A DNA stretch of 64,000 bases, taken from NCBI GenBank assembly GCA_963781265.1, contig CAWAFH010000004.1:62001-126000 (forward strand), in the 5' to 3' direction. Under the pieces are notes generated by a model. That model was not told where the DNA came from. It saw only the letters and a program-made list of their open reading frames with translations, and did not search any database. Source of the stretch: WHSW01 sp963781265 (GTDB taxonomy: Bacteria > Actinomycetota > Thermoleophilia > Solirubrobacterales > 70-9). Positions 41,954 through 52,442 of the stretch are shown one piece after another. The position numbers and the translations under genes were made by a program. The stretch's first letter is position 1, and each line of letters opens with the position of its first letter.

Positions 41954-44194
41954 TTGGCGATCGCCGCCGCGCTCGCGGCGATCGGGCTCGCGACATCCGC
42001 CCCGCGACGCACCGACGGCGCGCCCGGGCGTCCCGGCGTCGCCGCCATCGCCTGGCTGGCGCTCGTCGCGACCGCAGCGGGCGCGGCCGGGGTCGCGGTG
42101 GCGACCGAGCGCCTCGCGGCGATCGACGCCGGGGCCCTGCGGGGCGAGCCCGGCTCGCAGGTGCGGGTGCGTGGCTTCGTCGCCGCGGTGCCGCGGCGCG
42201 CCGACGGCGAGGTGGACGTGCGGGTCGCCACCCCGGCCGGCCGCCTGCTGGTCGAAGCGCCCGAGCCGGTGCCCGACCTCGACATCGGCACCGCGATCAC
42301 GGCGACCGGGACGCTGCGGGCGCCGTCGGACTTCGAGGCGCCCTACCTGCGGCGGTTCGGGATCGACCGGGTGCTCTCGACCCGCTCGATCGACCTCGGC
42401 GGACCGGCCCGCGGCGGTCTCACCGGGGCGCTGGACCGGGTCCGAGCGCGCGCGCAGGAGGCGCTGAGCGCCGGTACCCCGGAGGCCTCGGCGGCGCTGC
42501 TGCGGGGCTTCGTCCTCGGCCAGGACGATCGAATCGACGCGCAGACGACGACGGACTTCAAGCGCTCAGGGCTCGCTCACCTGCTCGCGGTCTCCGGCCA
42601 GAACGTCGTCCTGCTGGCGATCCTCGCGGCGGCCGCGCTCGCGCTGCTGGGCGTCGGCGCGCGGGCGCGGCTCGTCTGGATCCTCGTCCTGATCGCGATC
42701 TACGTGTGCGTCACCGGGGCCGGCCCGTCGATCCAGCGCGCCGGGGCGATGGGTGCGGCGGCGATCGTCGCCGCGCTCGCCGACCGGCCGCGCTCGCGCT
42801 GGTACGCGCTGGCGCTCGCCGCCTGTGCGACGCTCGCTCTCGATCCGCGTGCGGGCGCCGACATCGGCTGGCAGCTCAGCTTCGCCGCGGTCGTCGGCAT
42901 CCTCGTCTTCGCGGCGCCGCTCGCGCGACTGCTCGGCGGTTGGCAGCCGGGGGCGGTTCGGCGGGCGCTGGCCGAGGCCGCCGCGCTGACGGTCGCCGCC
43001 ACGGCCGCGACGGCGCCGCTGATCTCGTTTCACTTCGCCACCCTCTCGCTCGTCACGCTGCCGGCCAACGTGCTGGCCGTGCCGGCCGAGGCTCCCGTCA
43101 TGTGGCTCGGGATGGTCGCCGCGGCGCTCGGCCAGATCCCCGGCCTTCCGGTCGAGCCGATCACCTGGCTGGCAGGGCTGCTCGCCGGCTACATCGCCGC
43201 GCTCGCCCACGCGTTCGCCGCTCCGGGCTGGGCTCAGGTCGAGCTCGGCGTGCCCGGGCTCGCGGCGCTCGCGGCGATCTACGCCGGGCTCGGCGCGACG
43301 CTGGCGCTCGCCCTGCGCTGGGCGCAGCGCCGCCGTCGGCTCGGCGCTCGCCGCGCCGCGCGGCGAGCGCTGGCCGCGCTCGCGCTCGCCGCGGCCGGGG
43401 CGATGCTGGCCTGGGCGGCCGCGGGCGGAGCCGTGCTGCCGCGGGCTCCGGGCGACGATGCGAGAGCGTCGGGCCTGCGGGTCGAGTTCCTGGACGTCGG
43501 GCAGGGCGACGCGATCCTCCTCGAGCCCGCCGGCGGCGAGCCGGTGCTTATCGACGCCGGCCCAGCCGCGGCCGATGTGGCCGGGCAGCTCGCGCAGCGC
43601 GGCGTCACGCGGCTCGCGGCCCTGCTCGTCACCCATCGCGACTCCGACCACAGCGGCGGTGCGCCGTCGGTGCTCACCGAGATCGGCGCCGAGCACCTGA
43701 TCGCCGCGCGCCCCGGCCGCTCGGTCCTCGGCGCGGCGCGCGCCGCCTCGACCCCGATCGAACGGGTCGCTGCCGGGTCGGAGCTGCGCAGCGGCCGTCT
43801 CGTTCTGCGGGTGCTCTGGCCGCCGCGCTCGGCCGGGCCGGCCGCGCTCACGAACGCGCGCTCGCTGATCCTGCTCGCCCGATGGCGCCGTTTTCGCCTC
43901 CTGCTCACGGGCGACGCCGAGGCGGAGCTCGCCCCGGTCCATCCCGGCCCGGTCGACGTGCTCAAGGTCGCCCACCACGGCAGCGAGGACGCCGGCCTCG
44001 AGCGGCTGTTGGCGGAGGCCGAGCCCGAGCTCGCGGTGATCTCCGTCGGCGCTGACAACCCGTACGGGCACCCGGCGCCGCCCACCCTCGCCGCCCTCGG
44101 AGCGGCACGGGTTCCGGTCATGCGCACCGACCTCGACGGCGAGATCACGATCGCCGCCGGCCGCCGCGGTTGGAGCGTCGATTCCGACCGCTGA
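41954..44194 (+). CDS. comEC: ComEC/Rec2 DNA-uptake channel protein
   Basis: 746 aa from TTG 41954. OB-fold region at about 75-140, a competence membrane domain with many helices (SGLAHLLAVSGQNVVLLA, then VTGAGPSIQRAGAMGA) and a C-terminal metallo-beta-lactamase-like domain (VEFLDVGQGDAILLEP, THRDSDHSGGAP, VLKVAHHGSEDAGLERLL). The frame is open further upstream and encodes an extra hydrophobic stretch (WRGAAAAGLAAGLAATPLL), but without ATG/GTG/TTG; a CTG at 41846 is possible. With comEA it suggests natural competence. Confidence 0.92.
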   Translation: MAIAAALAAIGLATSAPRRTDGAPGRPGVAAIAWLALVATAAGAAGVAVATERLAAIDAGALRGEPGSQVRVRGFVAAVPRRADGEVDVRVATPAGRLLVEAPEPVPDLDIGTAITATGTLRAPSDFEAPYLRRFGIDRVLSTRSIDLGGPARGGLTGALDRVRARAQEALSAGTPEASAALLRGFVLGQDDRIDAQTTTDFKRSGLAHLLAVSGQNVVLLAILAAAALALLGVGARARLVWILVLIAIYVCVTGAGPSIQRAGAMGAAAIVAALADRPRSRWYALALAACATLALDPRAGADIGWQLSFAAVVGILVFAAPLARLLGGWQPGAVRRALAEAAALTVAATAATAPLISFHFATLSLVTLPANVLAVPAEAPVMWLGMVAAALGQIPGLPVEPITWLAGLLAGYIAALAHAFAAPGWAQVELGVPGLAALAAIYAGLGATLALALRWAQRRRRLGARRAARRALAALALAAAGAMLAWAAAGGAVLPRAPGDDARASGLRVEFLDVGQGDAILLEPAGGEPVLIDAGPAAADVAGQLAQRGVTRLAALLVTHRDSDHSGGAPSVLTEIGAEHLIAARPGRSVLGAARAASTPIERVAAGSELRSGRLVLRVLWPPRSAGPAALTNARSLILLARWRRFRLLLTGDAEAELAPVHPGPVDVLKVAHHGSEDAGLERLLAEAEPELAVISVGADNPYGHPAPPTLAALGAARVPVMRTDLDGEITIAAGRRGWSVDSDR

Positions 44195-44264
44195 GAGGCG
44201 GTAGGGTGCCGCGTCCCGGCAAACGCCAGGTGTCTCGCAGTCTCGCCTCAGGAGGGCAGCACGA

Positions 44265-44711
44265 ATGGAATCCAGCGGAACCCCCACGCCCCCGGCCGGC
44301 TCGCCCGAGCCCGCTGCGACGCCCCCTCCGCCACCGCCCCCGGCTGCGGAGCCCGCGGCTGAGACGCCCGGCGCCGGCTGGCGCGTGCTCGCCGTGATCC
44401 TCGCCCTCGCCCTCGCCTTCGCCTGCGCGGTGATGGTGATCGCGATGGCCGACATCGGCGATACGCCCACCTGCGCCGACGTGCGCTCGGGCGCCGCGCC
44501 GCTGCCGAGCGATCTCGAGTGCTTCGACGGCTCGTCGGCCCAGAAGACGATCTCGCTGATCCTCGGCTGGCCGAGCGGCATCCTCGCCGGGATCGCGGCG
44601 CTGATGGCGCTGTTCTTCGCGATCACCGGCCGGTACGGCAGGCTCGTCCTGCAGCTGACCGGGGCGGCGATCGTGCTCGGGGCAGCCAGCCTGATCATCG
44701 GCAGCCTCTAG
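44265..44711 (+). CDS. Small membrane protein with Pro-rich N-terminal tail
   Basis: 148 aa of unknown function. Residues 1-40 are Pro/Ala/Glu-rich and disordered (cytoplasmic). Three hydrophobic segments follow (about 43-66, 98-118, 124-146). Between the first two is a short loop with two Cys (PTCADVRSG and LECFDGSS) that could form a disulfide outside the membrane. AGGAGGGCAGC forms a good Shine-Dalgarno before ATG 44265. No known domain recognised. Confidence 0.75.
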   Translation: MESSGTPTPPAGSPEPAATPPPPPPPAAEPAAETPGAGWRVLAVILALALAFACAVMVIAMADIGDTPTCADVRSGAAPLPSDLECFDGSSAQKTISLILGWPSGILAGIAALMALFFAITGRYGRLVLQLTGAAIVLGAASLIIGSL

Positions 44712-44762
44712 GCGGCCGCAGCACCCGGCGGCGGCCGGGACGGCGAATACACTCGGCCGACC

Positions 44763-45770
44763 GTGGCCGAGGCCTCAGACAAGAGCGCGCTCGCTCCCGC
44801 GTTCCTGATCGCGGGCACCGACGCGGCGAAGATCGACGCCGCGGTCGGCCGTCTGCGCCGCCGCGCCGAGGCCGAGGGCGGCGCCGGGGCGCTCGAGGCG
44901 TTCGCGCCGGCGCCCGGCTCGAGCGCCGGCCCGGACGCCGAGGCGCTGGTCGCGGCGATTCCGGCCCTCTCGCTGACCGCCGCCCGCCGCTACCTGGTCG
45001 CCGACGGGGTCGAGCGCTGGTCGGCGAAGCAGGCGGCGCCCGTCGCCGAGGCGCTCGCCCAGCTGCCGCCCGACGTCACCATCGTCCTCGTCGCCCGCGA
45101 GCAGCCGCCGAAGCTGAAGGCGCCGAAGAAGCTCGCCGAGGCCGTCGAGGCCGCGGGCGGGCGGGTGCTCGCGTACGCGGCGCCGAAGCCGCGCGACCTG
45201 CCCCGCTGGCTGGTCGCCGAGGCCGCCCGGCGCGAGTTCGAGCTCGAGCCCGACGCGGCCCAGTTGCTGGTCGCGCGGATGGGGGACGCGACCGTGCGGC
45301 TCGCCACCGAGCTCGACCGGCTGGCGGTGTGGGCGGGACCTGCGGGCGTCGTCACCCGGGCCGACCTCGAGGGGATGATCGCCGATACCTCCGAGGAGGT
45401 GGCCTGGGCGCTCTCCGACGCGCTGGTCGACCGCGACCCGGCCGGCGCGCTGGCCGCGGCCGAGCGGCTCGCCGACCAGGGCGAGGCGGTGACGCCGATG
45501 ATCTACCAGGCGGCGAAGCGGCTGCGCGAGGCGCACCTTGCGCTCGAGCTGCTCGAGCAGGGCATGTCCGCGCGCGAGGTCGAGGGAGCGCTGCCGATGC
45601 ACCCTTACGCGGCGAAGCTGCTGGTCCGCCGGCTCGGCTCGCGGTCGCGGGCACAGCTTCGCGCCTCGACCTGCGCGATCGCCGACCTCGAGTGGTGGAC
45701 CCGCGGCGGCGAGGATTATCCGGAGCGCGTCGCGCTCACGCTCGCCGTGCGGCGCGCCGCGGGAGCGTGA
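44763..45770 (+). CDS. holA: DNA polymerase III subunit delta
   Basis: Clamp-loader subunit that opens the beta clamp. 335 aa: DNA_pol3_delta N-domain from about 12 (PAFLIAGTDAAKIDAAVGRL), the middle with GDATVRLATELDRLAVW, and the C-terminal domain MIYQAAKRLREAHLALELL. TACACT (44748-44753) lies 9 nt before GTG 44763. Ends 4 bp from the convergent rpsT gene, the frequent holA-rpsT arrangement. Confidence 0.93.
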   Translation: MAEASDKSALAPAFLIAGTDAAKIDAAVGRLRRRAEAEGGAGALEAFAPAPGSSAGPDAEALVAAIPALSLTAARRYLVADGVERWSAKQAAPVAEALAQLPPDVTIVLVAREQPPKLKAPKKLAEAVEAAGGRVLAYAAPKPRDLPRWLVAEAARREFELEPDAAQLLVARMGDATVRLATELDRLAVWAGPAGVVTRADLEGMIADTSEEVAWALSDALVDRDPAGALAAAERLADQGEAVTPMIYQAAKRLREAHLALELLEQGMSAREVEGALPMHPYAAKLLVRRLGSRSRAQLRASTCAIADLEWWTRGGEDYPERVALTLAVRRAAGA

Positions 45771-45774
45771 GCCG

Positions 45775-46035
45775 TCAGCTCGCGGCGCGGATGCGAGCGG
45801 CGCGCGACTTCTTGCGGGCGCCGGAGTTGCGATGCAACGCGCCCTTGCGGACCGCGGTGTCGATCCGCGAGCAGAGCGCCTTGTGCTCGGCGTCGGCGGC
45901 GGTGTCGTCGCCCGCCGCGACCGCGGCCTCGAGCCGGCGGAAGTGGGTCTTCACCGCGCTGGTGACGCGCCGATTCTCGTCCCGCTCGCGCATGGAGCGG
46001 GCGTTGCGCTTCTTCTGTGACGCGATATTGGCCAT
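45775..46035 (-). CDS. rpsT: 30S ribosomal protein S20
   Basis: Binds 16S rRNA. 86 aa from ATG 46035 (MANIASQKKRNARSMRER); an upstream ATG at 46050 would add five residues. All-alpha, basic, with KGALHRNSGARKKSRAARI at the end as in other S20. ACTATA at 46049-46054, read as TATAGT on the minus strand, could be a -10 box giving a very short leader. Divergent from murJ. Confidence 0.96.
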   Translation of the reverse strand: MANIASQKKRNARSMRERDENRRVTSAVKTHFRRLEAAVAAGDDTAADAEHKALCSRIDTAVRKGALHRNSGARKKSRAARIRAAS

Positions 46036-46109
46036 CGGACGAGCGCGCACTATAGCGGGGCCGCTGTGAGAAAAAGCCCCCGCAGGGCGGCCGCCGAGGC
46101 GGGTTCGCG

Positions 46110-48150
46110 ATGAGCGATCGCGACGATCGCGAGCCGTCGGCGGGCGAGCTTGCCGATATCGCCGCGGCCGAGGTCTCGCCCCACGAGGAGGTCGAGGCGC
46201 CGCGACCGCGGGCCGGCCGGCTGGCGCGCTCGACCGCGTTCTTCTCGTTCGCCACCGGCCTCTCGCGGATCGCCGGCCTGGTCCGCGAGATCGTCGCCGC
46301 CTCCTACTTCGGGGTCAGCGGGGCGATGTCGGCCTTCACGATCGCCTTCCAGGTCCCGAACCTGGTCCGCAGCCTGTTCGCCGACGCGGCGATCCAGGCC
46401 GCCTTCGTGCCGGTGTTCACCGAGAAGCTCGAGCGGGGGGATCGGCGCGAGGCGTTCCGGCTGGCGACCAATCTGATCTACGTCGTCACCCTGGTGCTCG
46501 GGGCGCTGACCGCACTGTTCATCCTGATCGCGCCCGTCCTGATGCCCCTGTTCGTGCCCGCGTCCGACGGGGCGATCGCCGACCTGACCGTCTCGCTGTC
46601 GCGCGTCCTGTTCCCGATCCTGATCCTGCTCGGGGTCACCGGGATGGTGGTCGGGATCCTCAACAGCTACGACCGCTTCGGCGCCTACGCGATCTCGCCG
46701 TTCTTCTGGAACGTCGCGATCATCGTCGTCCTGGTCGGGCTCGCGCCGGCCTTCCCGAAGGGCGACGAGATCTACGCCTACGCGGTCGGCGTCCTGGTCG
46801 GCACCGTGATCCAGCTCGCGATCCCGGTCGTGGACCTGCGCAACACGCCCTATGGCCTGCGGCGCTTCCTGAAGGCCCCGTTCACCGCCAAGGCCCGCGA
46901 GGCGTTTCGCGACATCGACGTCCGCCGCGTCCTGCTGCTTGATGCTGCCGGTGACGATCAGCCTCGGCCTGATCAACTTCAACCTGCTGATCAACAGCAC
47001 CGCCGGCTTCCTGGTCTCCGAGCGCGCGCCGGCGGCGATCGACAAGGCCTTCCGCATCTACATGCTCCCGCAGGGCATGTTCTCCGTCGCCGTGGCGACC
47101 GTGTTGTTCCCGACCCTGGCCCGGTTCGCGGCCCGTGGCGACTACGACCGGCTGCGCTCGACGATGGCGAGCGGGATGCGGTTGATCCTCCTGCTGCTGA
47201 TCCCGGCGACGGCGGCGATCCTCGTCCTCTCCGAGCCGATGATCCGGCTCGTCTATCAGCGCGGCGACTTCGGCCCCGGGGCCACCGAGCTGGTCTCCAC
47301 GGCGCTGTTCTGGTTCGCGTTCTCGCTCCCGTTCAACGGGCTCTTCCTGCTGCTGACGCGGACGTTCTTCAGCCTCCAGCGCCCCTGGGTACCGACCGCG
47401 ATCGCCGCCGGCAACCTGGCGCTGACGGCCGCCGCGGCGTTCGCGTTCTACGGGCCGTTCGGGGTCGGCGGGATCGTCGCCGCGACCGCGCTCGCCACCG
47501 CCGCCAGCGTCGCCGCGCAGGCGTTCGTCCTGCGCCGGGAGCTCGGGCGGCTGGAGCTCGGCCGCCTCGCCTGGACCACGCTCAGGGTGCTCGCCGCCTC
47601 CGCGGCGCTCGCCGCGGTCAGCTACGCGATCTGGGATGTGCTCGACGCCGAGCTCGGTCGTGGGCTGTTCGCCCAGGTGATCTCGCTGGGGGCCGCGCTC
47701 GTGGTCGGCGCGGTCGTCTACGGGATCGCCGTCACCCTTCTGCGGATCCCGGAGGCGGATCGAATCCGCTCGCTGCTGCGTCGCCGCGAGGCCGAGGCGC
47801 CGGATCCGGCCGCGCAGGAGGAGGATGGAGCGATGCAGGCTTCGCTGACCATCCAGTCCGGCGGCGGTCGGGCCGGGGACAGCTTCCCGCTCGAGCGCGA
47901 GCGGACGACGATCGGGCGCTCGCCCGAGTCCGACGTCTTCCTCGACGACGTCACGGTGTCGCGCAATCACGCGCTCGTGGTCGAGACCGACGAGGGCTAC
48001 TACATCGACGATCTCGACTCCCGCAACGGCACGTTCGTGAACCGGACGCGGATCGAGTCGCACTGGATCGCCGACGGCGACGAGATCCAGGTGGGCCGCT
48101 ACAAGCTGATCTTCCGCGAGCCGCCGATCGAGGACGAGCGGCAGGGCTGA
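46110..48150 (+). CDS. murJ: MurJ lipid II flippase fused to a C-terminal FHA domain; one internal frameshift
   Basis: Lipid II flippase of the MOP superfamily. The first 276 codons carry RSTAFFSFATGLSRIAGLVR and MurJ helices; an extra T near 46939-46940 then shifts the frame, and MLPVTISLGLINFNLLINST resumes MurJ through FRIYMLPQGMFSVAVATVLFP to about 47800. The same frame continues, without a stop, into a forkhead-associated domain (IGRSPESDVFLDDVTVSRNH, LDSRNGTFVN) ending at 48150. AGGAGGAGG (47816-47824) before ATG 47833 could also make free FHA protein. FHA domains bind phosphothreonine, so kinase control of wall synthesis is suggested. Confidence 0.88.
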
Positions 48151-48180
48151 GCTCCGCGCAAGCGTTATTGCAAGCGCAGT

Positions 48181-48202
48181 ATGTGTGACACCGGTCACAC
48201 AT
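48181..48202. promoter_or_regulatory. CRP/FNR-family operator palindrome
   Basis: ATGTGTGAC-ACCG-GTCACACAT has perfect 9-bp arms and contains TGTGA-N6-TCACA, the CRP consensus. It lies 191 bp upstream of the M23 peptidase gene and 31 bp after murJ. A cAMP-responsive regulator of the Crp/GlxR type is the likely ligand. Confidence 0.65.
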
Positions 48203-48392
48203 CCGGTAACTACGCCGCTTCAGGGTGTTGAACCCGAAGAGCGCCCGCTCACCGACCGGCTGATCGCCGGCGCGGGCGCCGAGACCACGCCCCGGGGGGC
48301 CCCGTTTGCACGGCCCTCCGAGCGGTTCCGAGCGGACCGGGGGCAGGCGCCGCGGCATCGACGCGCGCTGAGACCGAAGGGGAAAGCCCAAC

Positions 48393-49025
48393 ATGCGCAG
48401 CAACCGATCGAAAAACCGAGCCCGGACCGTGGCCGCCGTCCTCGCCGCGACCCTCGTGGTCGCCGGGTCGGCGACCGCCGCCGAGCCCTCCGGGACGACG
48501 GCAACCGGCGCCGCGATCCACGGCAAGGCCGGTCGCGCGCTCGAGCGGGTTGCCGATTGGGCCGCGCGCACCCATCGCGAGGAGCGCCGCAACGCCGCCG
48601 GCCCGTTCCTGCCGATCGTCGGTCCGATCGACTACGGCACGGCCGAGAACGCCTTCGGCGCCTCGCGTTCCGATCACGTCCACGCCGGGCAGGACATGTT
48701 CGCCGCGCCGGGCACGCCGGAGGTGGCGGTCACCGACGCGGTGGTCGCCGAGACCGGGAGCGACGGCGGGCAGGGCAACTACGTCTACCTGTACGACCGC
48801 AAGCGCGACCGGACCTACGTCTACATGCACATGATCGAGCCGGCGCACGTACGCACCGGTGAGGCCGTGCACGCCGGCCAGCTGCTCGGCGGCGTCGGCT
48901 GCACCGGCTCGTGCTGGGGCGACCACCTGCACTTCGAGGTCCGCGACGGCCGCGGCTACGAGGGCGAGGCCCGCGACCCGATGCCGCTGCTCGAGGGCTG
49001 GCGCTCGCCCGACCGGCCGCGCTGA
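48393..49025 (+). CDS. Exported M23 (LytM-type) peptidase
   Basis: 210 aa: signal peptide (about 1-30, ending ATAAE), then a LytM domain with zinc ligands in DHVHAGQDMFA and DHLHFEVRDG and the supporting VYLYDRKRDRTYVYMHM strand. It is therefore a probable zinc endopeptidase acting on cross-links or interpeptide bonds of peptidoglycan. The 242-bp upstream region holds the CRP-type palindrome and a GC-rich, foldable leader with GGGGAAAG before the ATG. No separate wall-binding domain is visible. Confidence 0.9.
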   Translation: MRSNRSKNRARTVAAVLAATLVVAGSATAAEPSGTTATGAAIHGKAGRALERVADWAARTHREERRNAAGPFLPIVGPIDYGTAENAFGASRSDHVHAGQDMFAAPGTPEVAVTDAVVAETGSDGGQGNYVYLYDRKRDRTYVYMHMIEPAHVRTGEAVHAGQLLGGVGCTGSCWGDHLHFEVRDGRGYEGEARDPMPLLEGWRSPDRPR

Positions 49026-49029
49026 GCGC

Positions 49030-49249
49030 TCAGGTGCCGCAGACGACGCAGCCGCCGTTCGGGCCGCAGCAGTAGTTCGAGAGGCTCGACCGAGCCGGCC
49101 GTAACCCGGATGTCGTCCGAGGGCAGCGCCGCGTCCGGGTTGGTGTTCATGAGGATGTCGATGCTGCGGATCTCGGTCAGCATCTTTCGCAGGCGCTTGC
49201 GGCTATACAGGACCTTGCGCACCGCCTTGACGTCGCCCCGACTCGCCAT
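49030..49249 (-). CDS. Small Cys-rich C-terminal protein, apparently frameshifted
   Basis: From ATG 49249 the frame reads MASRGDVKAVRKVLYSRKRL then a helical stretch with DILMNTNPDAALPSDDIRVT. In that frame it degenerates into Arg/Leu-rich sequence, ending only at 48956 inside the M23 gene. Removing one base near 49085-49100 switches to RSSLSNYCCGPNGGCVVCGT with a stop at 49030-49032, four bases from the M23 stop, and with all codons ending in G or C. The CC..GxxC..C tail could bind metal or be modified. Function unknown; divergent from lepA. Confidence 0.5.
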
Positions 49250-49285
49250 CGGGCGAACCCTATCCCGCCATACTGACCGCGCCAA

Positions 49286-51071
<1,786 letters not shown>

Positions 51072-51079
<8 letters not shown>

Positions 51080-51473
51080 CGACGCCCGGATCGAGCTCCT
51101 GCGAGCCGGCGTGGACGCCTTCAACCGGGGCGACGCCGAGCCGGCGCTGGCGATCTTCGCCGACGACGTCGAGTGCCACGTCGCCCCGGACCTGATGAAC
51201 ACCGGCACGTACCGGGGTCACGACGGTTATCTCGAGATGATCGCCGCCTGGGGCGAGGCGTGGCAGCGGGTCGAGGCTGAGATCGTCGGCGTCGACGAGC
51301 TCGACGCCGAGCACCTGCTGACCGAGATCCACCAGCGCGCGGTCGGCGCCGGCAGCGGCGTCCCGGTCGAGATGACGCTGTTCTGGCTGTTTCAGTTCCG
51401 CGACGGCGAGGTCGTTCGCTTTCACCTCTACGGCGACCGCGAGGCCGCGGTCGCCGCTGCGGCCGGCGGTTAG
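51072..51473 (+). CDS. SnoaL/NTF2-like protein
   Basis: 133 aa alpha+beta barrel of the SnoaL-like type: RAGVDAFNRGDAEPALAIFADDVECHV then TYRGHDGYLEMIAAWGEAW and VVRFHLYGDREAA at the end. Family members act as isomerases, cyclases or dehydratases, or lack catalysis. It overlaps lepA by eight bases and precedes two MaoC-like genes; together these may act on a common substrate. Confidence 0.8.
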
Positions 51474-51494
51474 AGCCATAGACTGCCCGGCGCC

Positions 51495-51935
51495 ATGCCA
51501 GTGAACGACCAGGCGGTCGGCAAGACCTATCCGGCGGCCACCTACGAGGTCGGTAGCGAGAAGATCCGCGAGTACGCGAGCGCGATCGGCGCCGACAATC
51601 CGGTTCACCACGACCGCGAGGCCGCCCGTGCCGCCGGCTACCGCGACGTCGTCGCCCCGCCGATGTTCTGCGTCGTCTACTCGGCGCGCGCGGTCGGCGC
51701 CGGCGTGCTCGACCCCGAGGTCGGGATCAACCTCGCGGCCATGGTTCACGGGGGGCAGAAGTTCGAGTGGGGCGAGCCGGTCTGCTCGGGGGACGAGATC
51801 ACCACCGAGGCGAAGGTGGCCGAGATCCACGAGCGCCGTGGGATGGGCTTCTACGTGTTCGAGAGCGTGTCCACCAACCAGAACGGGGCCGAGGTCGTGC
51901 GCGGCACCTGGACCAACATCGTCAGGGGTGTCTGA
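51495..51935 (+). CDS. MaoC-like/FAS1-type dehydratase N-terminal domain protein
   Basis: 146 aa hot-dog fold. The pattern resembles HadA/HadC-type subunits: YEVGSEKIREYASAIGADNPVHHD, AAGYRDVVAPPMFCVVYS, LAAMVHGGQKFEWGEPV. Catalytic Asp/His of MaoC hydratases are not clear here, as in the partner subunit of (R)-hydratase heterodimers. TAGACT (51479-51484) is 10 nt before the ATG. The second gene of the pair starts two bases after this stop. Confidence 0.88.
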   Translation: MPVNDQAVGKTYPAATYEVGSEKIREYASAIGADNPVHHDREAARAAGYRDVVAPPMFCVVYSARAVGAGVLDPEVGINLAAMVHGGQKFEWGEPVCSGDEITTEAKVAEIHERRGMGFYVFESVSTNQNGAEVVRGTWTNIVRGV

Positions 51936-51936
51936 G

Positions 51937-52344
51937 ATGGCCGAGGCGAGCGCGATCGAGGCCGGGGCGGCGATCCCCGAGCTGCGGGTGACGCCGGACA
52001 AGTACCTGCCGCACCGCTACGCCGGCGCCTCCGGCGACTTCAACCCGATCCACATCGACCCGGAGTTCGCGAAGGCCGTCGGGCTGCCGCAGAACATCCT
52101 CCATGGCCTCTACTCGATGGCGATCACCGCGCGCGGCTGCGCGGCGCTCGCCGGCGGCGACCCGCGGGCGCTGAAGTCGCTCGAGGTCCAGTTCCGCGGC
52201 ATGGGGATCCCCGAGCACGAGATCGTCGTGTCCGGGACGATCAGCGAGGTCGACGGCCACCGCGTCGCGGTCGAGCTGATCGCCGAGCAGAGCGGCAAGA
52301 AGATCATCCGCAACGGCCGCGCCGAGCTCGAGCTCGCCGACTAG
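51937..52344 (+). CDS. MaoC-like (R)-specific enoyl hydratase/dehydratase subunit
   Basis: 135 aa hot-dog domain with the MaoC hydratase motif AGASGDFNPIHIDPEFAKAVGLP (catalytic Asp and His) and LHGLYSMAITARG. With the preceding MaoC-like gene it looks like a HadAB-type 3-hydroxyacyl dehydratase, which in mycobacteria makes mycolic acids; here the substrate is probably a long fatty acyl chain but not determined. Ends before a hairpin. Confidence 0.9.
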   Translation: MAEASAIEAGAAIPELRVTPDKYLPHRYAGASGDFNPIHIDPEFAKAVGLPQNILHGLYSMAITARGCAALAGGDPRALKSLEVQFRGMGIPEHEIVVSGTISEVDGHRVAVELIAEQSGKKIIRNGRAELELAD

Positions 52345-52392
52345 GGCGGGTCGCTTGGCCTTGAACGGACCGCGAGTTGCGCTGCCGGGCGC

Positions 52393-52437
52393 CGAGAGGC
52401 GGTTTCCTACGGCTAGGCGGGAGTAACCCGCCTCTCG
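52393..52437. terminator. Hairpin between convergent MaoC and peroxiredoxin genes
   Basis: CGAGAGGCGG (52393-52402) is perfectly complementary to CCGCCTCTCG (52428-52437), with a 25-nt loop. It lies between stop codons of convergent genes and would fold on either strand. It resembles part of a tRNA in sequence but has no anticodon arm. No T-run follows. Confidence 0.5.
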
Positions 52438-52442
52438 ACGGC

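Noticed and set aside
48203..48392. c-di-AMP (ydaO-type) riboswitch upstream of the M23 gene
   Set aside because: Such riboswitches often precede wall hydrolases in actinobacteria, but I could not match the conserved core here. A covariance-model search would decide.
52380..52440. Possible tRNA in the MaoC/peroxiredoxin spacer
   Set aside because: It has one good hairpin but no T-arm or anticodon arm with correct spacing.
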